From JACNKV01 sp964645915 (GTDB lineage: Bacteria > Fidelibacterota > Marinisomatia > Marinisomatales > JACNKV01): a stretch of 56,582 nt of DNA. The stretch lies in assembly GCA_964645915.1 (NCBI GenBank), contig CAZYDH010000010.1, forward strand, positions 1 to 56,582. Reading direction: 5' to 3'. Below are positions 42,218 through 50,669 of this stretch, one piece after another. The translations under genes were made by a program, and so were the position numbers. Every line of letters starts with the position of its first letter. The first letter of the stretch is position 1. The notes under the pieces are model-generated. The model was not told the origin of the DNA and did not search any database. It saw only the letters and a list, made by a program, of their open reading frames with translations.

Positions 42218-42702
42218 TGAGTTGTTTCCGTTTCTTTTTGATTATTCATATTGATTTGATTGTGAAGCCCTTTAAAAATAGATTTTGGATCTGAACATTG
42301 CTCCGGTAGTCGATAGACCGGGCATACTCGACAGTCTTCATTTTGGCAAGCTGCACCCTTGTTTTTTGCTTGCCAGCACGGTTGTGAGGAAGAAGTGTAG
42401 GCATCACATTCAAAACAATCGGCTTCTTCACAGGGTTTTAACAACCAACAGGGAACTTGGGCAAAAACAGCTTTTATTCCAGCAATATTCAATCCATAAA
42501 TATCAAGAAATTTCCGGATACATTGAATCCGTTTGATATCTACTTGGGAATATAACCTTCGATTGGATTTGGTTTTGTAGGGTAAGATCAATCCCTCATC
42601 AACATATTGTCGTAAAGAATAAATGGATGTTTCAGATAATTCTGAGGCAACTCTTAGTGGATATAACGGTTTTACCGGATCGTCAAATATTGGATCGCTC
42701 AT
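42214..42702 (-). CDS. MerR-family regulator with Cys-rich sensor domain (second paralogue)
   Basis: The 162-residue protein has a MerR winged helix (LRVASELSETSIYSLRQYVDEGLI, RRLYSQVDIKRI) and the same C-terminal Cys pattern as the 33.8 kb regulator: VPCWLLKPC, DCFECDAY, QPCW, ACQNEDCRVCPVYR and EQC. It leads the sulfur operon and overlaps sqr, so it probably regulates sulfide oxidation, perhaps together with the divergent cytochromes. The effector could be a polysulfide, iron-sulfur cluster or metal. Confidence 0.85.
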   Translation of the reverse strand: MSDPIFDDPVKPLYPLRVASELSETSIYSLRQYVDEGLILPYKTKSNRRLYSQVDIKRIQCIRKFLDIYGLNIAGIKAVFAQVPCWLLKPCEEADCFECDAYTSSSQPCWQAKNKGAACQNEDCRVCPVYRLPEQCSDPKSIFKGLHNQINMNNQKETETTQ

Positions 42703-42814
42703 TTAAGTAAATCGGAGGTTGAAATGATAGTCTATTTTTCGCATACTGCTGTATGTGGTGCATAATATCTGCATTGACCACAACAGAAATTAAACTCAAT
42801 AATTGCACAATACA

Positions 42815-42945
42815 AGATAATAATATCTCATATTCTATACTATTTAAAAAACGGTGGTAGAAGATGAATTTATTGTGCTTTTTCATGAAAATAGATTAGA
42901 TTTGAACCGTGTAAATACGAATAAAAGATATCGATATCTTTTATT
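42815..42945 (+). promoter_or_regulatory. Two AGATA-N4-TATCT palindromes upstream of the cytochrome c554-like gene
   Basis: AGATA-ATAA-TATCT occupies 42815-42828, with a -10-like TATACT at 42836-42841. A second copy, AGATA-TCGA-TATCT (42926-42939), sits at the centre of a perfect 26-base palindrome (42920-42945) ending 40 bases before the next ATG. Related half-sites precede the other MerR gene. Confidence 0.45.
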
Positions 42946-42985
42946 AACTTACGTTCTTAAAAAACTGGAATTATCAGGAGGAGAG

Positions 42986-43576
42986 ATGTTAAGACTATTC
43001 ATTATCACGATAAGCATTTCCGGATTATTACTTGCCGGAGATTTTGGGTATATCGGAAGCGCAGCTTGTGGCAAATGCCATAAAAGCTCAAAAAAAGGTG
43101 CTCAGTTAAAAGCTTGGGAAAAAGGACCTCATGCCGGAGCTTTTGAAACATTAAAATCAGAAGAAGCTGCAAAAATTGCAGCTGAAAAAGAATTAACTGT
43201 ACCTGCTTATGAAGCAAGCGAATGTTTAAAATGCCACGTTACCGGTTGGAACGATGGCGGATATGAAATAAAAGATGCTGAATTTTATGCACAGGTTAAT
43301 GAAAAAGGAAAACCAACAAAAGAAGTAAAACGTATGGCAGGTCTTCAAGCAGTGGGTTGTGAATCGTGTCATGGTGCCGGAAGTGAATATAAAAAAGTTC
43401 ACAAAAAAGATTACGAAACATCTTTAACACTTGGTTTAGTCACTCCTGATGAAAAAGTGTGTGTTACATGCCATAATGAAGAAAGTCCAACGTATAAAGA
43501 ATTTAATTATGAAGAGAAAGTAACCGAAATTACTCACCCATTTCCTGAAGGAATGGAACGCAAAAATAGGAAATAA
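42986..43576 (+). CDS. Tetrahaem cytochrome c554-like protein
   Basis: ATG 42986 follows AGGAGGAGAG and gives a clean signal peptide (MLRLFIITISISGLLLA); the frame is open back to 42854 but without a signal. The 196-residue product has four haem sites: CGKCH, CLKCH, CESCH and CVTCH. The surrounding pattern (YIGSAACGKCHKS, CLKCHVTGWNDGGY, VGCESCHGAGSEY, CVTCHNEESPTY) fits the cytochrome c554 family known from nitrifiers and many anaerobes. It is the first gene of the second cytochrome operon. Confidence 0.92.
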   Translation: MLRLFIITISISGLLLAGDFGYIGSAACGKCHKSSKKGAQLKAWEKGPHAGAFETLKSEEAAKIAAEKELTVPAYEASECLKCHVTGWNDGGYEIKDAEFYAQVNEKGKPTKEVKRMAGLQAVGCESCHGAGSEYKKVHKKDYETSLTLGLVTPDEKVCVTCHNEESPTYKEFNYEEKVTEITHPFPEGMERKNRK

Positions 43577-43582
43577 AAAATA

Positions 43583-43598
43583 TCGATTAATCAATCGA
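43583..43598 (+). repeat. Inverted repeat between two cytochrome genes
   Basis: TCGATT-AATC-AATCGA forms a perfect 6-bp hairpin in the 62-base gap between the c554-like gene and the 17-haem gene. It may be an operator or a small mRNA hairpin; no T tract follows. Confidence 0.5.
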
Positions 43599-43638
43599 CT
43601 TAGGTTTACTTAGAAAAACGGATACCAGGGTTAATATT

Positions 43639-46152
43639 ATGACCAAAAAATGGATATGGTGGCTGGTTGCTCTCTTCGCGGTAATCACTCTGAACGGGCA
43701 GGATAATGAAATCTGTTTAGATTGCCATGGTGATGAAGATGATGACGACCTTTATATTGTACGGCATGGAATCACTCATTCTTTATTTGTATCGGAAGAA
43801 GATTTTGAAGATACTCCACACGAAGAATTTGAGTGTATTGAATGCCATGAAGCTCTTGATGGGATGGAAGAAGATGATTTCCCTCATGATACTCCTTTAG
43901 CATTACCGGATTGTGGAAGTTGTCACGATGATGTATTGGAAGAATATGTCGATGGTTTTCACTCACCTTTAATTGAAAAAGGATATGGGAATATTCCTCA
44001 CTGCAGTGATTGTCATGGAAACCATGAAATCAGATGGCAAGGTCAGCCCCGTCAGGTTTGTGGTGTATGTCATAATCAAATTCTGGATGATTTTTTACAT
44101 TCTGCTCATTGGCATGAAGATTCTCAAACTGCGGACGTAATCTGTGTTTCCTGTCACTCTCCTCATAATAAATTAGAACGTAACGATTATACGCCGCAGG
44201 GATGGAAACTTTACCTTGCTGAAACATGCAGAAGCTGCCATGAAGAAAAAGTTGAAAACTATTTCTTAAGCGGGCATTATGAACAGCTGGAAAAGGGAAA
44301 CCTTAAAGCACCTGTATGTTCTGATTGCCATGCAAAACATGGTGTCTTATCTCCACGTGATCCCAACAGTCTAGTATCGATAGACAAATTGGACATGATT
44401 TGTTTGACATGTCATGAAGGCTACAAGGAATCTGTACATACTCCGAAAGAAGATGAACATGATCCGGTGATGATCACCTGTGTTGTTTGCCATACAGGTC
44501 ATCAAACAGAAATGGTTGGAGATGCAAAAACCAGTATTTTTGATATTGAGTTAGATAAAGTTTGTTTAAAATGTCATAATGTTAGTCTTATCACAGGCTC
44601 ACAAGAGGCACATGGATCAATCCACCGTGATGAATTAGCGAAAATTGATAGAGGTGAAGCCTCTAACTGCGGTGATTGCCACAGTTATCATTTTATGGCT
44701 CCTGAGCATAAAAATGATACGGCATTAGAAAAATCATGTGATGATTGTCATCCAGATAAACAAGAAGAATATGAAAAGTCTTCGCATTTTATTTCTCACG
44801 AAAAAGGTCATGATGAAGCACCAACCTGTATTGATTGCCATAACGCAGAACGGATAAAAAAATCGGACGAGCAATTCTTTGGTCAATCGATAATTGAATT
44901 ATGCAGTGGGTGTCATGGAGATCGTGAAGTCACAATGCGATTCCAGTTAAACCCTCATGTGATTGAAGGATATAACGATTCCTACCATGGACAAAATTAT
45001 CAACTTGGATACCAAGGTGAAGAATTCGCTACTTGTGTATCCTGTCATGATAATCACTCGATCCTTCCCAGCGATCACCCCGAATCCACGATCGGGCAGG
45101 AAAAGATTCTGGAAACCTGTGGTCAGTGCCATGATGAAGTCAATTTGAACTTTGTCCAATTCTTAGAACATTACACACCGATGGCTGAAGAACAAAATCC
45201 TGTCTTACATGGGATTCATGTCTTTATGGTATGGTTATTGATTATTACCTTGACCATTTTCGGTGGACATACCGTTTTGTGGTTGATCCGTCTTTTGATC
45301 AAAAGAATTATTGAAGGGCCGATCCACCGCCCAACAAAATCTGGTAAACGTGTAAAACGCTTTACTCGATTAGACCGAACATTACATATCGGAATGGCGG
45401 GAGCATTTTTAATCCTTGCAGGAACAGGATTACCTTTAAAATACAGTCATTCTGAGATGGCAAACTGGGTAGCTCATAATATCATCGGATTCAAAGAGGC
45501 TGCACTTGCTCATCGGTTCGCGGCACTCACAATGGCGACGGTCTTTATTACCCATCTAATCATGCTGGCTTATAAGGCTATTGGAAAAAAAGAAAAAGGA
45601 CTATTCTGGGGACCGGATAGTTTGGTGCCTAATCTTCAGGATGCAAAAGATTTCTTTAACCATGTAGCTTACTTCATTGGTGCCAAAAAAGAAGAACCAA
45701 AATTTGGAAGATGGACCTATTGGGAAAAATTTGACTATTTTGCTGTCTTCTGGGGAATGTTTGCGATTGGATTCTCAGGTTTGACATTATGGTTTCCAGA
45801 AGTATTTACACGGATCTTCCCAGGCTGGTTGATCAATGCCGCACATATCATTCACTCTGAAGAAGCACTGTTGGCTACAGCGTTTATTTTCACCGTGCAT
45901 TTCTTTAATACTCATTTACGTCCCGGTGCTTTCCCAATGGATGATGTGATCTTTTCCGGCCATATTACCGAAGAAAAATTTGAAGATGAACGACCGCTAC
46001 AAAAGACCATGATGGGTGATGAAGAGTATCAGAATCTCTTAACAGTTCCTCAAAAAGTATGGAAACGACGATTATTAAAAACGATCGGTTCTATATTCTT
46101 AGCAATCGGTCTTATCTTGTTGATCTTGATATTAGTAGGAACATTCTTATAG
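43639..46152 (+). CDS. 17-haem cytochrome c fused to a di-haem cytochrome b (CbcL-like)
   Basis: The 837-residue protein has a signal peptide, then a periplasmic part of about 500 residues with 17 CxxCH sites, and then a cytochrome b domain of the HydC/FdnI group with about five helices. Haem b ligand candidates include HIGMAG, AALAHRFAAL, FITHL and FTVHFFNTH. In Geobacter, CbcL has the same c-plus-b fusion with fewer c-haems; it is a quinol oxidase for low-potential acceptors. The protein would move electrons from menaquinol directly onto a periplasmic haem chain. C-terminal residues 813-837 form a last helix. Confidence 0.93.
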   Translation: MTKKWIWWLVALFAVITLNGQDNEICLDCHGDEDDDDLYIVRHGITHSLFVSEEDFEDTPHEEFECIECHEALDGMEEDDFPHDTPLALPDCGSCHDDVLEEYVDGFHSPLIEKGYGNIPHCSDCHGNHEIRWQGQPRQVCGVCHNQILDDFLHSAHWHEDSQTADVICVSCHSPHNKLERNDYTPQGWKLYLAETCRSCHEEKVENYFLSGHYEQLEKGNLKAPVCSDCHAKHGVLSPRDPNSLVSIDKLDMICLTCHEGYKESVHTPKEDEHDPVMITCVVCHTGHQTEMVGDAKTSIFDIELDKVCLKCHNVSLITGSQEAHGSIHRDELAKIDRGEASNCGDCHSYHFMAPEHKNDTALEKSCDDCHPDKQEEYEKSSHFISHEKGHDEAPTCIDCHNAERIKKSDEQFFGQSIIELCSGCHGDREVTMRFQLNPHVIEGYNDSYHGQNYQLGYQGEEFATCVSCHDNHSILPSDHPESTIGQEKILETCGQCHDEVNLNFVQFLEHYTPMAEEQNPVLHGIHVFMVWLLIITLTIFGGHTVLWLIRLLIKRIIEGPIHRPTKSGKRVKRFTRLDRTLHIGMAGAFLILAGTGLPLKYSHSEMANWVAHNIIGFKEAALAHRFAALTMATVFITHLIMLAYKAIGKKEKGLFWGPDSLVPNLQDAKDFFNHVAYFIGAKKEEPKFGRWTYWEKFDYFAVFWGMFAIGFSGLTLWFPEVFTRIFPGWLINAAHIIHSEEALLATAFIFTVHFFNTHLRPGAFPMDDVIFSGHITEEKFEDERPLQKTMMGDEEYQNLLTVPQKVWKRRLLKTIGSIFLAIGLILLILILVGTFL

Positions 46153-46165
46153 TTCAAATGATTCT

Positions 46166-48148
46166 ATGAGTCTATTCAAGAAAATTTTCATTTGGACAGC
46201 TATCAGCATTGTTGCGGGGGTGCTTATCTTTGTAGTTACGACCGAAGTAACCTCGCAACCTTCTTTTTGTTCAAGTTGTCATTATATGGAATCCTATGTC
46301 GAGGCATGGAAAGCTTCTTCTCATGGAGATGTGACGTGTACTGACTGTCATTTTCCACCCGGCTACCTAAACAAGTTAAAAGGAAAGTTCTCCGCCGTAT
46401 CAATGGCTGTGAATTATATGACGGGTGTATACAAACGAGGGAAACCTCACGCAGATATTGAAGATGCAAGTTGTTTGCGATCTGGTTGTCATGAACAGAG
46501 ACTGCTAGAAGGAGAGACGATATATAAACAGGATATTTCTTTTAACCACACATCCCATTTAAGTGAACTACGAAGAGGGAAAAAGCTAAAGTGTACGAGT
46601 TGCCACTCTCAAATTGTTCAAGGCGAACATATGACGGTAACAGAAACGACTTGTTTCCTTTGCCATTTTAAAAACCAGCCCGATGAAGTTCCCATTAATG
46701 ATTGTAATTGGTGCCATGAAGCTCCTACGTCCGAATTAGATTCCTATGATCACACAATGATCTTAGAAAGAGATATTGATTGTAGTAAATGCCACGGGAC
46801 TATGCAGTTAGGAGAAGGCAACGTTCCACGGGAACGGTGTAGTATGTGTCATTCTGAGTGGGGAAAACTTGAGAAATATAATGATCCTGAGTTTATTCAT
46901 AAATATCATGTAACTGAACATAAAGTAGAATGTCAAAATTGTCACGATCTGATCGACCATAAATCCATTTCCAAGACGACTGGTATTATGCCAGGATGTG
47001 AAGCGTGCCATTCGGAAACTCACCAGGCGCAGATGGGGCTGTTTTCCGGTACTGCCGGGATGGATATTCCGCCAAATCCAGATCATATGTTTGAAGCAGG
47101 ATTAACATGCCAAGGATGTCATATGTGGTCACAAAATGTGAGTGACATTCCAGAATTCGGACATACTTCGATCGCAAAAGGTGAATCCTGTGAGCTTTGT
47201 CACTTTGAAGGAGAATTTGATAAAAGAATTACTCAGTGGCAAACCGTCATGAAGGAAAAGATCATTCTTGTTGAAAAGATGATCGAAACGGTTGAGAAAG
47301 AAATTCATGTGTATTCAAAGACGAATGAAGTAACAGAAGAAATAGAGAAAATGCTGCTTGGAGCGAAACATAATTTCCAAGCCGTCAAATTGGGTAATGT
47401 TGTCCATAATGTAACTTATTCAGATGAGTTATTACAGGGCGCATATGAAACACTCAATCAGATACTCGTTAAAATTAAATCTTCCGTTTTACCTCCTCAG
47501 TTCTCAACCTATAGTGAGATGATCCCCTCTGAATGTAAAAGTTGCCACTACGGTCAAGAAGAAGTTACGGTAGAAGCGTTTGATATTCAGTTTTCCCATA
47601 ATATCCATGTTGGACAAAATGAGATCGATTGCTTGAAATGTCATTCAAATGAAGTTTCACATGGCCAAACAATTATCACAAGATCAGAATGTCTGAATTG
47701 TCACCACTCGAATGAACAAAATGAATGTTCAAAATGTCATTCAATTCAGGAACAATTTTATGACGGTTCTATTGCTATAACGTCTGAACAGCTACCGGAT
47801 GTCATGTATGACGCAGAGATTGAATGTAACGAATGTCATATGAATGACGAGGATCGTATTTCGAAAAGTGGCATCAAGGTTTGTGCCGATTGTCATGAAG
47901 ATGATGAATATTATGACCTTGCGGTAGAATGGAAAACTGAGACCCATGAACTGTTATCCGATATCCAAGAGAAACTAATTCAATCCGAAAAGGTTGAATT
48001 AACTCAAGAACAAAAATTAATTGTGAATAAAATCCGACTGGGAGTCGGATTTATATTGGAAGATAAAAGCTCAAGTGTTCATAACAATGAGCTCATATCG
48101 ACATTATTATCTGATTATATTGACGCCCTAAATGAAATAATGCCATAA
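46166..48148 (+). CDS. 18-haem NapC/NirT-like membrane-anchored cytochrome c
   Basis: The 660-residue protein has one N-terminal anchor helix (residues 8-27) followed by SFCSSCHYMESYVEAWKASSH, the NapC/NirT signature with its Met/His ligands. It has 17 CxxCH sites and one CX4CH site (CLRSGCH, third). A helical haem-free stretch of about 120 residues (from about 355 to 455) splits the haems 12 plus 6, and another helical stretch ends the protein. NapC-type proteins oxidise menaquinol; the size is several times the usual 4-haem form. It starts 13 bases after the CbcL-like gene. Confidence 0.92.
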   Translation: MSLFKKIFIWTAISIVAGVLIFVVTTEVTSQPSFCSSCHYMESYVEAWKASSHGDVTCTDCHFPPGYLNKLKGKFSAVSMAVNYMTGVYKRGKPHADIEDASCLRSGCHEQRLLEGETIYKQDISFNHTSHLSELRRGKKLKCTSCHSQIVQGEHMTVTETTCFLCHFKNQPDEVPINDCNWCHEAPTSELDSYDHTMILERDIDCSKCHGTMQLGEGNVPRERCSMCHSEWGKLEKYNDPEFIHKYHVTEHKVECQNCHDLIDHKSISKTTGIMPGCEACHSETHQAQMGLFSGTAGMDIPPNPDHMFEAGLTCQGCHMWSQNVSDIPEFGHTSIAKGESCELCHFEGEFDKRITQWQTVMKEKIILVEKMIETVEKEIHVYSKTNEVTEEIEKMLLGAKHNFQAVKLGNVVHNVTYSDELLQGAYETLNQILVKIKSSVLPPQFSTYSEMIPSECKSCHYGQEEVTVEAFDIQFSHNIHVGQNEIDCLKCHSNEVSHGQTIITRSECLNCHHSNEQNECSKCHSIQEQFYDGSIAITSEQLPDVMYDAEIECNECHMNDEDRISKSGIKVCADCHEDDEYYDLAVEWKTETHELLSDIQEKLIQSEKVELTQEQKLIVNKIRLGVGFILEDKSSSVHNNELISTLLSDYIDALNEIMP

Positions 48149-48153
48149 CCTAA

Positions 48154-48170
48154 ATTCTTATCATAAGAAT
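48154..48170 (+). repeat. Perfect 17-base palindrome between cytochrome genes
   Basis: ATTCTTAT-C-ATAAGAAT lies in the 38-base gap before the 11-haem fusion gene. Its one-base centre makes it a better protein-binding site than an RNA hairpin. Confidence 0.5.
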
Positions 48171-48186
48171 AATCCGGGAGCTAACC

Positions 48187-50217
48187 ATGAAAAGTGTTAT
48201 CAACGTGTTCCTTGCTAGAATTATTTGTGTTTTAATTATAAGTGTATATTTCCTGTCAGGCTTACTTATAGCCCAACCGGAAGAGGTAGAATATATTGAT
48301 AGTGAAGCCTGTATCGATTGTCATGAAACCAGTGACCACAACACGGACATTTTAGAAGATATCTCAAACTCAATTCATGAAGATCTAGAGTGCCTAGATT
48401 GTCATGAAGATAAAGATACTGATCCGCATTCTGAATCTACATTTACCGCCGGATATACAGGATGCAGCAATTGTCATGAAGACACATTTGAAGAATATAA
48501 AGCGCATGGCAGAGACGATGTAGGAACTTATGATGACATGCCTTTATGTACAGATTGCCATGGAGATCATGATATACTTCCATCAGATACAAAGCTATCT
48601 AGAACCCATCCGATCAATTTACCCAATACATGCGGAAATTGTCATGAGCGCCATGAAATTATTGAGAAATATGAAATGGTATATGATCATCCGGTTAATA
48701 TATATGAGTTAAGCGTACATGGTCAAGCTGCCAAAGGAGGAATTTATGTTGCAGCGGTGTGTGATGATTGCCATTCCAGCAATGGTTCAGCACATAATAT
48801 TTTGTCACCAAAACAACTTGAATCCTCTATAAACAAATATAATATTGCTTCAACATGTGGGAAATGTCATAAAGGTGTCGAACAAGATTTTCAAGAAAGT
48901 ATTCATGGTAAGTTAGTAGAGAGAGGTCAGTTGGATGCACCAACATGTACAGGTTGTCATGGTGAACATGGGATCATAAGTCCATCCGATCCACGATCTC
49001 CTGTTTCTCCTACATTAGTTGCACAGGAAACCTGTGCGCCATGTCACGAATCTGCTGCCTTAAATGAAAAATATGGTTTAGCTACCGGTCGTTTAACCAC
49101 ATTCATTGATTCATATCATGGGTTAAAAAGTAAAGCGGGCGATACTCATGTCGCAAACTGTGCATCTTGTCATGGAGCTCATAGGATATTACCAAGCTCC
49201 GATCCTACTTCCACCGTAAATCCGGATAATCTTCGATCTACGTGTGGAGATTGCCATCCTGGGATATCTGAAGACATGGCCGGTACACCTATCCATGGTG
49301 TGGGTGAAGTAGGAATGCATACAACCGTTGCCGATATTGTTGCTGAGATTTATATCATTGCGATCATTGTAATCATTGGAGCTATGATCGTCCATTGGTT
49401 ATTGGATATATTGCGTCATGTTCGTTTGGTGTTAACCGCTAAACCGCAAGTCCGTCGCATGAGAAACCATGAAGTATGGCAGCATACATTTTTAATGCTC
49501 AGTTTTATGGCACTGGTTCTCACCGGATTTGCGCTTAGATACAGTGAAGGATGGATTGCTCAGTTTCTTTTCGGATGGGAAGGTGGATTTGAATTACGAG
49601 GATACATTCACCGACTTTCGGCCATCGTTTATTTAATATCCATTATATGGCATACACTTTATATCACAATCAGTGCACGAGGTCGCCAATTCTTTATTGA
49701 TATGCTTCCAAATTGGAACGATTTCAAACAATTCTGGCAGAGGATGATGTTCAATATCGGACGATCCAATGTTCGTCCGGTTTTTGGAAGATTCAGCTAT
49801 GTAGAAAAAGCAGAGTACTGGGCATTGGTTTGGGGAACTGTAGTAATGGTTGTAACCGGATTTTTACTCTGGTACGATAACTGGTGGGTTCAATTCTTAC
49901 CAAAAGGATTTTTGGATGTGGCTTTAATCGTTCATTTCTACGAAGCTTGGTTGGCAACTTTAGCGATACTGATATGGCATTTTTATTCTGTGTTGTTCCA
50001 CCCGAGTGTTTATCCGATGAATCCTAGTTGGTTAACAGGGAGAATGCCTGAAAAAATGTATGAACATGAACATCCCGGACATTTAGAACAGGCAAAGAAG
50101 GAGGAATCTGAATTGATCCAGAAAGAACTTGAGAAGACAATGACTTCAGATGATGTTATCTGGCATTCAATTAAACATAAACATGAACAGAAATTTGATA
50201 CTGAAGAGTCGAAGTAG
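48187..50217 (+). CDS. 11-haem cytochrome c fused to a di-haem cytochrome b (second CbcL-like)
   Basis: The 676-residue protein has a signal peptide (...LLIAQPEE), eleven CxxCH sites (CIDCH to CGDCH) in about 375 residues, and then a cytochrome b domain with about five helices. Candidate b-haem ligands lie in VWQHTFLML, YIHRLSAI, IIWHTLYI and ILIWHFYSVLFH. The overall plan repeats the 43.6 kb gene with six fewer haems and a charged cytosolic C-terminus (KKEESELIQKELEKT). It is the last gene of the operon. The duplicate suggests two quinol oxidases tuned to different acceptor potentials. Confidence 0.93.
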   Translation: MKSVINVFLARIICVLIISVYFLSGLLIAQPEEVEYIDSEACIDCHETSDHNTDILEDISNSIHEDLECLDCHEDKDTDPHSESTFTAGYTGCSNCHEDTFEEYKAHGRDDVGTYDDMPLCTDCHGDHDILPSDTKLSRTHPINLPNTCGNCHERHEIIEKYEMVYDHPVNIYELSVHGQAAKGGIYVAAVCDDCHSSNGSAHNILSPKQLESSINKYNIASTCGKCHKGVEQDFQESIHGKLVERGQLDAPTCTGCHGEHGIISPSDPRSPVSPTLVAQETCAPCHESAALNEKYGLATGRLTTFIDSYHGLKSKAGDTHVANCASCHGAHRILPSSDPTSTVNPDNLRSTCGDCHPGISEDMAGTPIHGVGEVGMHTTVADIVAEIYIIAIIVIIGAMIVHWLLDILRHVRLVLTAKPQVRRMRNHEVWQHTFLMLSFMALVLTGFALRYSEGWIAQFLFGWEGGFELRGYIHRLSAIVYLISIIWHTLYITISARGRQFFIDMLPNWNDFKQFWQRMMFNIGRSNVRPVFGRFSYVEKAEYWALVWGTVVMVVTGFLLWYDNWWVQFLPKGFLDVALIVHFYEAWLATLAILIWHFYSVLFHPSVYPMNPSWLTGRMPEKMYEHEHPGHLEQAKKEESELIQKELEKTMTSDDVIWHSIKHKHEQKFDTEESK

Positions 50218-50552
50218 ATATAAAAATATTCAACCAGAAAATATTTCAATGATTAAATTGAGATTTGTCGACGTACAATAAGCTTAAATACATCCCATTT
50301 TATAGAATCAGGTATATGTAAAAATATAAAGAATATATGCAAAATGATAAATAAACCTTGCATAGGCTTTTTAAACAATATTACATTCCACATCATTATA
50401 TCAGAAAAATCAATTTTTCTGAATATTAAGTATGTGATACACAACACATGTTGAATGAGTCAACTTGACTTGTTCAAGAATAAATAGGTAGAATTCATAG
50501 AAGATTTCGTAAATAAGAAATAGTGATTCAATTTTTTTATGGAAACATTAAC
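50218..50552. other. AT-rich intergenic region, no gene supported
   Basis: The stretch holds an inverted repeat TCAGAAAAAT/ATTTTTCTGA (50401-50422, two-base centre), which could act as a weak terminator or operator. A minus-strand open frame (50253-50447) has no ribosome binding site and a composition like intergenic DNA, so I do not call it. Confidence 0.5.
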
Positions 50553-50669
50553 ATGCTATATGTAATATCTCCTTCTGTTAAAGAAGGATTTGCTATAAAT
50601 AGAATTGCTGATTACTTTAAAATAGAAAGAGAAGAGATTTTCATTACTAACAAGGAAAAAGGAGAATAA
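50553..50669 (+). CDS. Possible 38-residue leader ORF overlapping the giant surface-protein start
   Basis: ATG 50553 to TAA 50667-50669 encodes a 38-residue peptide beginning MLYVISPSVKEGFAINRI and rich in charged helix-formers. Its TAA shares a base with the first ATG of the next gene (TAATG), the geometry of translational coupling. GGAA at 50541-50544 is a weak ribosome binding site. No homologue is recognised, and it may be a chance frame. Confidence 0.3.
   Translation: MLYVISPSVKEGFAINRIADYFKIEREEIFITNKEKGE

Noticed and set aside
42854..42985. N-terminal extension of the c554-like cytochrome
   Set aside because: The extension includes the palindromic operator-like region and would place 44 polar residues before the signal peptide; AGGAGGAGAG supports ATG 42986.
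50253..50447. 64-residue minus-strand frame after the last cytochrome
   Set aside because: It has no ribosome binding site and an intergenic AT-rich composition; no family is recognised.
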